Shown here piece after piece: positions 25,102 through 28,540 of a DNA stretch of 28,540 nt. The stretch lies in NCBI RefSeq assembly GCF_032586235.1, contig NZ_JAWHTD010000045.1, forward strand, positions 1 to 28,540, written 5' to 3'. Under the pieces are notes generated by a model. The model ran no database searches. It saw nothing but the letters and a program-made list of their open reading frames with translations, and was not told the origin of the DNA. Source of the DNA: Aestuariicoccus sp032586235 (GTDB taxonomy: Bacteria > Pseudomonadota > Alphaproteobacteria > Rhodobacterales > Rhodobacteraceae). Each line of letters opens with the position of its first letter. The stretch's first letter is position 1. The translations under genes were made by a program, and so were the position numbers.

Positions 25102-26253
25102 TTAGATGTATTCCTCTGCGATCGAAGCGAAAGGAGTATCCGCGATCGGATGGTCAGGCAGGACTTGAAAATGGAAACAGCCCCATCCCGAGTTTGCCTC
25201 CAGTAGAACGGGCCCCTGCTCGGAAAACGCGACATCCCATCCCAGGAAGACGTAGTGAGGAAGGGCACCATGCCCCTTTCGAACATGGTCCAGCACCCGG
25301 TTCCAATCTGGCAGCTCGGTCCCTTCGAGCCCTTGGCTCGGGCAGGTTTCAGATGCCTCGTGGGGTGTCCCAATGCGTCCTGAAATCGTATCGATCATGG
25401 CAATCCGACCGCCTTGCGTGATCACCGAGCCCTCGTTCGGCCAGACAGCCATGGCATCGACGATGTCGACCAGGCCATTGCGCCGCCGCCCGGTTAAAAT
25501 CCGTGCGCATAGAGGAGAAGGGCCGATCAGGGGCGCATGGTCTGGGCAGGAATAAAGGACCTCCTGGACCAATGTCTCACCGTGTTGACGAGAGTGTCTG
25601 GCAATGTGACGAGCCATGCCCCTGGGGGGCAGAGCCAGCCCATCTCGCCAAAATTGCCCGTTCTTCCACACCCAACGCTCAGCGCCGGTTCCTCCCCAGC
25701 CCCGCGACGGTTTCAGCCAAAGGTCCCGATAGGCAAGGTCACTGTTTCTTTCGGGAACCCCTTGCCTCCAGACATGGATGATCTGCGGTGTGGGCAGATC
25801 GAGTGTTTTGCAAAAGTCGGAGAACAACCGCTTGTCTGAGACAGGGCATGGTCCAGGTTGCCATCCAGCTGCCTTGTTCAGAACGGTTAACGCAAGGCGA
25901 TCTTCTGTAAAGTAGAGGTAATCATCCAGTCGACGACGCCGCTCCGCGCGCCAGAGCCGATTCACAAAATATTCCTTTGGTGGCACATTGCAGCGCATTG
26001 CCAGCCACCATGCATCGAGAATACGTGCTGGAGAAGCCTGGCGCTCGGCCCCAAGATGCGCGGCGGTCATGGCAGCCCCCAGCGGCCAGAGCGAGGACAT
26101 GGCCACTTTTGCAGCCAGCCGCTTCCATGGCGCGTGATTTAAAAAAAGACTTCTGCGTCCCAAAACGCGGAGGCGGTGCATGGTGGGGTTTCCGCGCAAG
26201 ACACGGCTGGGATGAAACGGGAAACCCGATTGGCTGAATTGCACCCATCTCAT
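25102..26253 (-). CDS. ATP-grasp protein of the sugar-transfer-associated type in a RiPP operon
   Basis: A protein of 383 residues. The ATP-grasp fold shows WLKPSRGWGGTGAERW (Lys181 and a glycine-rich loop at 184-190), LVQEVL near residue 228 (hinge/adenine region) and a C-terminal metal-binding VLLEANSGWGCFHFQ (about 349-363). It fits the sugar-transfer-associated ATP-grasp class, for which no precise reaction is established; ATP-grasp enzymes generally join a carboxylate to an amine, thiol or hydroxyl through an acyl phosphate. It overlaps the B2 gene by 4 bp and the cyclase follows after 5 bp, so it is an integral part of the RiPP operon. It could ligate something to the peptide or modify its C-terminus (speculative). 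The start may be later (ATG at residue 25). Confidence 0.8.
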   Translation of the reverse strand: MRWVQFSQSGFPFHPSRVLRGNPTMHRLRVLGRRSLFLNHAPWKRLAAKVAMSSLWPLGAAMTAAHLGAERQASPARILDAWWLAMRCNVPPKEYFVNRLWRAERRRRLDDYLYFTEDRLALTVLNKAAGWQPGPCPVSDKRLFSDFCKTLDLPTPQIIHVWRQGVPERNSDLAYRDLWLKPSRGWGGTGAERWVWKNGQFWRDGLALPPRGMARHIARHSRQHGETLVQEVLYSCPDHAPLIGPSPLCARILTGRRRNGLVDIVDAMAVWPNEGSVITQGGRIAMIDTISGRIGTPHEASETCPSQGLEGTELPDWNRVLDHVRKGHGALPHYVFLGWDVAFSEQGPVLLEANSGWGCFHFQVLPDHPIADTPFASIAEEYI

Positions 26254-26714
26254 CTGAACACGGCCAATGGAACGTAGTCCGATACATCCGGACCACCGAC
26301 GACGATGATCTCGCCTGTTTGAAGCCAGGCATGCGCATTGAACCCTTTCGGGTCTTCGGTCCTTTGACCAGGGTCTCGATGCACGCCGATATAAACGGTT
26401 CCTGGCACCCCGCGCAGACGCAACATCACTCTGGCAGCAAGGGTTTGCTCCATGCAGAGCGCCTTGAAGGGAACGACCGTGGCCGCTCTCTGCACAGCGG
26501 ACCCAACCTGCCGCGCGGCCTGAGATTGCTTGGGAGACAATTCACGAGGGAAATCGCTTTTGAGACGCGCGTCTCCGCAGAGACGGGTATAGGTCCGCAT
26601 CGGTAGAAGTGTCAGTAAGCGGGCCAGGGCAAGGCAGAGCCCGGCCTCGATCAGCTGCGCCTTGCGGTATGCAGGCGCGCGCAAGAACGACCTCACCGAC
26701 GACAGCATAGACAT
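26250..26714 (-). CDS. Lasso peptide B2-type transglutaminase-like leader peptidase
   Basis: A 154-residue protein of the transglutaminase-like (Transglut_core3) B2 family, which removes the leader from lasso precursors. The N-terminal helix (SSVRSFLRAPAYRKAQLIEA, then CLALARLLTLLPM) is typical. The catalytic Cys87 lies in FKALCMEQTLAARVMLRLRG and the His128 in KGFNAHAWLQTG; an Asp at 143 or 146 (GGPDVSDYVPL) would complete the triad. Length matches stand-alone B2 proteins, which need a separate RRE partner; the PqqD-like gene just upstream supplies it. It overlaps the ATP-grasp gene by 4 bp. The ATG at 26714 was used; an ATG two codons later is equally possible. Confidence 0.9.
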   Translation of the reverse strand: MSMLSSVRSFLRAPAYRKAQLIEAGLCLALARLLTLLPMRTYTRLCGDARLKSDFPRELSPKQSQAARQVGSAVQRAATVVPFKALCMEQTLAARVMLRLRGVPGTVYIGVHRDPGQRTEDPKGFNAHAWLQTGEIIVVGGPDVSDYVPLAVFR

Positions 26715-26802
26715 CGTTTTTCGCGTTCATCAGGATGCTGGGATTTTTTCGGCAACCGGCGGCCTTTATCCCAGCGGCATGTCAACCGACCAGCTCTGCC
26801 GG

Positions 26803-27102
26803 TCAAACCTTTGCCCCGGTATCATCAACCCGATCTATAAGATGCTGATCCATGAGATCATTGAGGAAGCGAAGCGTCTCTTCTTCGCACGCGGTCCGCT
26901 CCACGTCATAGGAGCGCATCAATACATCAACGATCGACGAGACCCGGATGGGTCGATCGATCTCCTGCCAAATGGCCTGCCCGACCTCGCTCACCGAGTA
27001 GTAACGACCCAAGTCCACGCTCATCATCAACGTTTCGGAGCCGATATTGGCTTCCATCTGCCCAGACTTCTTCACGATAATGTCGTCAAGGGTTACCGTC
27101 AT
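26803..27102 (-). CDS. PqqD-like RiPP recognition element (lasso B1-type)
   Basis: A 99-residue winged-helix protein of the PqqD family. It shows SETLMMSVDLGRYYSVSEVG followed by AIWQEIDRPIRVSSIVDVLM and the C-terminal ACEEETLRFLNDLMDQHLID helix, the usual pattern of a RiPP recognition element. Such proteins hold the leader peptide and present it to the B2 protease and cyclase. It is the first enzyme gene after the precursor, 95 bp downstream of it, and 88 bp upstream of the B2 gene. A stable hairpin lies just before its start codon. No Cys-rich or metal-binding region is present. Confidence 0.92.
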   Translation of the reverse strand: MTVTLDDIIVKKSGQMEANIGSETLMMSVDLGRYYSVSEVGQAIWQEIDRPIRVSSIVDVLMRSYDVERTACEEETLRFLNDLMDQHLIDRVDDTGAKV

Positions 27103-27116
27103 CGCAATTGTTCCGC

Positions 27117-27138
27117 CCTGGAGAACCAGGTCTCCAGG
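27117..27138 (-). promoter_or_regulatory. Hairpin between precursor and PqqD-like gene
   Basis: On the minus strand CCTGGAGA and TCTCCAGG form a perfect 8-bp stem around a CCTGGT loop, 14 bp before the ATG of the PqqD-like gene. No T-run follows, so it is not a standard terminator. It may stabilise the precursor transcript or limit expression of the enzymes relative to the precursor, as intergenic hairpins do in other RiPP operons (inference). Confidence 0.5.
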
Positions 27139-27197
27139 AAAGCATTATTGGACCGATACATCCGCCAAATTCAGCATCTTGCCAATGAGTGACGGGA

Positions 27198-27347
27198 TCA
27201 GGACGCGGTCTGGTGGTTGTTTCCACCATGCTCCGAGTTCTGTGCCTTGTTGATCGCAGGATTTGTCTTGCTGACGTGCAGCACCGGCGTTTTCCACGCC
27301 TTTTTGGCAAGGGTGGTTTGCAATGAAGTCTCTGGCTCGCGGCTCAT
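27198..27347 (-). CDS. Lasso-type RiPP precursor peptide
   Basis: A 49-residue reading frame, ATG at 27347 and TGA at 27198, preceded by GAGGA six bases before the ATG. The leader has KKAWKTPVL (residues 15-23), matching the W/Y-x-x-P-x-L motif bound by PqqD-like recognition elements (W18, P21, L23), followed by VSKTN (25-29). The C-terminal NSEHGGNNHQTAS (37-49) is polar and contains Glu39, the only acid after the recognition motif. It is the first gene of the operon and directly precedes the PqqD, B2, ATP-grasp and cyclase genes, the place where precursors lie. In classical lasso peptides a Thr stands at -2 of the core and an Asp/Glu at core position 7-9; here neither falls in place (W18 to T28 is 10 residues rather than about 15). 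Precursor identity is well supported by motif and context, core and topology are not. Confidence 0.8.
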   Translation of the reverse strand: MSREPETSLQTTLAKKAWKTPVLHVSKTNPAINKAQNSEHGGNNHQTAS

Positions 27348-27353
27348 GACAAT

Positions 27354-27358
27354 TCCTC
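27354..27358 (-). promoter_or_regulatory. Ribosome binding site of the precursor gene
   Basis: GAGGA on the minus strand ends six bases before the ATG at 27347. It is the best Shine-Dalgarno match in this intergenic region and decides the precursor start over competing frames. Confidence 0.7.
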
Positions 27359-27376
27359 GGATCGACTACGGGGTAA

Positions 27377-27405
27377 AAAATAGTTTGGGGAGGCGCCGTG
27401 GGCAA
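27377..27405 (-). promoter_or_regulatory. Candidate promoter of the RiPP operon
   Basis: TTGCCC (27400-27405) and TATTTT (27377-27382) on the minus strand are 17 bp apart, close to sigma-70 -35 and -10 elements. Transcription would start about 20 bp before the precursor's ATG. The site overlaps the left end of the truncated DUF3108-like frame. Confidence 0.4.
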
Positions 27406-27413
27406 GCCGACCC

Positions 27414-27887
27414 GTGGAGAAAAAGGGGCACTCTGACACGTTGGAGCGGATTTTCTATGGTTGGGCCCAGTCGGTCAATCTGAAGAGTGCCTTGGAGGGG
27501 AAAACGCCGGATATCGCTGTCGAGAAGCCGCCACAGCCGGATCGCCTCGATCCGCGCCAGGCCGTCGGCAGTGTTGATCTGATGACAGGCATGCACCTGC
27601 TCCTCCGTGCGATCGCACCAGAGGATGCCTGTAAACTGGACGCGACGACCTATGATGGAAAGCGGCTGATGCGTCTGACACTCAGTGATGCCACCGAGGA
27701 TCGCTCGGGTCGTGTGAGCTGTACGGGAAAGTTTTCCCGACTCAAGGGCGTGGCGCCGGAGGGACTGTTTGACACCATGTTCGCGAAGTTCGAAGTGACT
27801 TACAGAACTTTGGCTGATGGTCGGGTCCGGGCGGACCGGATGGTTTTGAAAACACCCTTGGGCCGGGCCGTTCTTGCGTCCGAGTGA
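27414..27887 (+). CDS. DUF3108-like protein, probably 5'-truncated
   Basis: A 157-residue frame from a GTG at 27414; the frame upstream meets a TAG at 27381-27383. It resembles the C-terminal half of DUF3108 periplasmic proteins of Rhodobacterales: a DPRQAVGSVDLMTGMHLLLR segment, then ATTYDGKRLMRLTLSDA and CTGKFSRLKGVAPE. Full-length members are about 240 residues with an N-terminal signal peptide and a first beta-rich half; both are absent here. I infer a remnant whose 5' part was replaced by the RiPP operon, whose promoter lies exactly at the break. The alternative is a short independent protein. Function of the family is unknown. Confidence 0.55.
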   Translation: MEKKGHSDTLERIFYGWAQSVNLKSALEGKTPDIAVEKPPQPDRLDPRQAVGSVDLMTGMHLLLRAIAPEDACKLDATTYDGKRLMRLTLSDATEDRSGRVSCTGKFSRLKGVAPEGLFDTMFAKFEVTYRTLADGRVRADRMVLKTPLGRAVLASE

Positions 27888-28134
27888 TCGGACCCAGTTT
27901 TGGGGCAAGTCGGCCGGGTAGGGATTTTTGTCTCCGCCTCGCGGCCGCCGTCAAGAATCTCTGCAGAGTTGCGAAGCTCAAATCAATCCCGGCCTTAACC
28001 CTAATAACCCTAAATGTGGATTCTGGTTATAACGAGTTTAAGGGCCGATTTGGGCAGGAGTAGTCTTTTTAACAGGCATGCTCAAGACGACCGAACCGGG
28101 GGGGAGCTCGACCAGGACAAGATTATTTGACCGG

Positions 28135-28540
28135 TCAGACGAACAAGAAATGCTCAGCCAGATCGATGATCCCGTCGTCAGCCTGCTCTGCCAGCAGCAT
28201 AGCTCCGCTGACCACATAGCTTTCACCGGCATCTTGAACGCCGTCCGGATCGCCTAAAAGCGCCCCGATGATCACGTCGTCAAGACCGTCGCCATCGACA
28301 TCTCCGGCCGAGGACACAGAGAATCCGCTTAAGTCGACCGGATCGACGCCCTTGATCAGGACACCCTCGCTGGCGGCTAGCGTGGCGAGATCGAGGGTGC
28401 CATCATCGCCCTGCTCAGCGGCAAGCGCAGAGCCGAACACAAGGTAACTCTCGCCGGCTTCTCGAACGCCGTCCGGGTCGCCAAAATGCGCCCCGATGAT
28501 CACGTCGTCAAGACCGTCGCCATCGACATCTCCGGCCGAG
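28135..28540 (-). CDS. C-terminal end of an FG-GAP / integrin-alpha-like repeat protein
   Basis: The frame is open at the window's right edge and ends at 28135, so this is the 3' part of a larger gene on the minus strand. It contains repeated FG-GAP units with the calcium-binding loop DVDGDGLDD, as in GFSVSSAGDVDGDGLDDVII. Each unit continues with a hairpin and an ESYVVSGA/ESYLVFGS segment. FG-GAP repeats form seven-bladed beta-propellers in secreted or surface proteins. About 1.7 repeats are visible; they are nearly identical at DNA level with a period of 228 bp. The last residues are HFLFV. Binding or adhesion is a likely role, inferred from the family. Confidence 0.88.
   Translation of the reverse strand, partial: SAGDVDGDGLDDVIIGAHFGDPDGVREAGESYLVFGSALAAEQGDDGTLDLATLAASEGVLIKGVDPVDLSGFSVSSAGDVDGDGLDDVIIGALLGDPDGVQDAGESYVVSGAMLLAEQADDGIIDLAEHFLFV
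28261..28540 (-). repeat. 228-bp-period direct repeat within the FG-GAP gene
   Basis: Bases 28261-28312 and 28489-28540 are identical over all 52 bases visible, an offset of 228 bp or 76 codons. The second copy is cut by the window edge. Neighbouring bases on the left are similar but not identical. It reflects tandem FG-GAP blades that have duplicated or been homogenised recently. Confidence 0.85.

Noticed and set aside
27145..27405. An 86-residue minus-strand frame overlapping the precursor gene
   Set aside because: It has no ribosome binding site matching its start and no leader motif. The overlapping 49-residue frame has both a GAGGA and the W-x-x-P-x-L motif.
27985..28040. Repeated CCCTAA-like bases and a loose inverted repeat near 28000
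   Set aside because: Only two partial CCTAA-type units with differing spacing are present and the inverted repeat is imperfect with a long loop; chance is sufficient.

Overview
The window looks like a piece of an alphaproteobacterial chromosome or large plasmid, most likely from the marine Roseobacter group (Rhodobacterales). This is inferred from the GC-rich coding, the DUF5801/RTX-type secreted protein, the small STGPR-motif protein next to an integrase, the EPS-associated MarR-type regulator, the DUF3108-like remnant and the FG-GAP repeat protein. No rRNA, tRNA, CRISPR array or intact insertion sequence was seen.

Layout. (1) Positions 1-2511, plus strand: C-terminal part of a large acidic secreted repeat protein, closed by a strong intrinsic terminator. 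(2) About 2770-4840: a small mobile-looking segment with a divergent HTH gene and tyrosine recombinase, followed by a gene broken by one in-frame TGA. (3) 4961-22505, all minus strand: a tightly packed exopolysaccharide (EPS) or capsule operon. In transcription order it reads FkbM methyltransferase, small ORF, GT4, CgeB-like glycosyltransferase, sulfotransferase, Wzx-type flippase, sulfotransferase, Wzy-type polymerase, truncated sulfotransferase-like gene, two GT4s, sulfotransferase, WcaF-like acetyltransferase, FkbM methyltransferase, aldo/keto reductase, GMC oxidoreductase, GT2 and a YdcF-family protein. Most junctions overlap by 1-8 bp. (4) 22660-23025: an EPS-associated MarR-type regulator with two inverted repeats upstream. 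(5) 23183-27347, minus strand: a lasso-type RiPP operon made of precursor peptide, PqqD-like RRE protein, B2 transglutaminase-like protease, ATP-grasp protein and asparagine-synthetase-like cyclase. (6) 27414-27887, plus strand: a probably 5'-truncated DUF3108-like gene. (7) 28135-28540, minus strand: the C-terminal end of an FG-GAP calcium-binding repeat protein.

How it fits together. The EPS operon encodes assembly of a Wzx/Wzy-type repeat unit. Glycosyltransferases build it, and three sulfotransferases, an acetyltransferase, two methyltransferases and two oxidoreductases may decorate it. The product is therefore probably a sulfated, acylated, methylated polymer. The priming sugar transferase and the Wza/Wzc export machinery are not in the window.

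The most interesting part is the RiPP operon. Its precursor is a 49-residue gene at 27198-27347, with a good ribosome binding site, a plausible promoter and a hairpin between it and the enzyme genes. The leader carries a lasso-like W-x-x-P-x-L recognition motif. The expected threonine spacing and ring-forming acid are not in canonical lasso positions, and an ATP-grasp enzyme is built into the operon. This suggests a divergent or new peptide-modification type.
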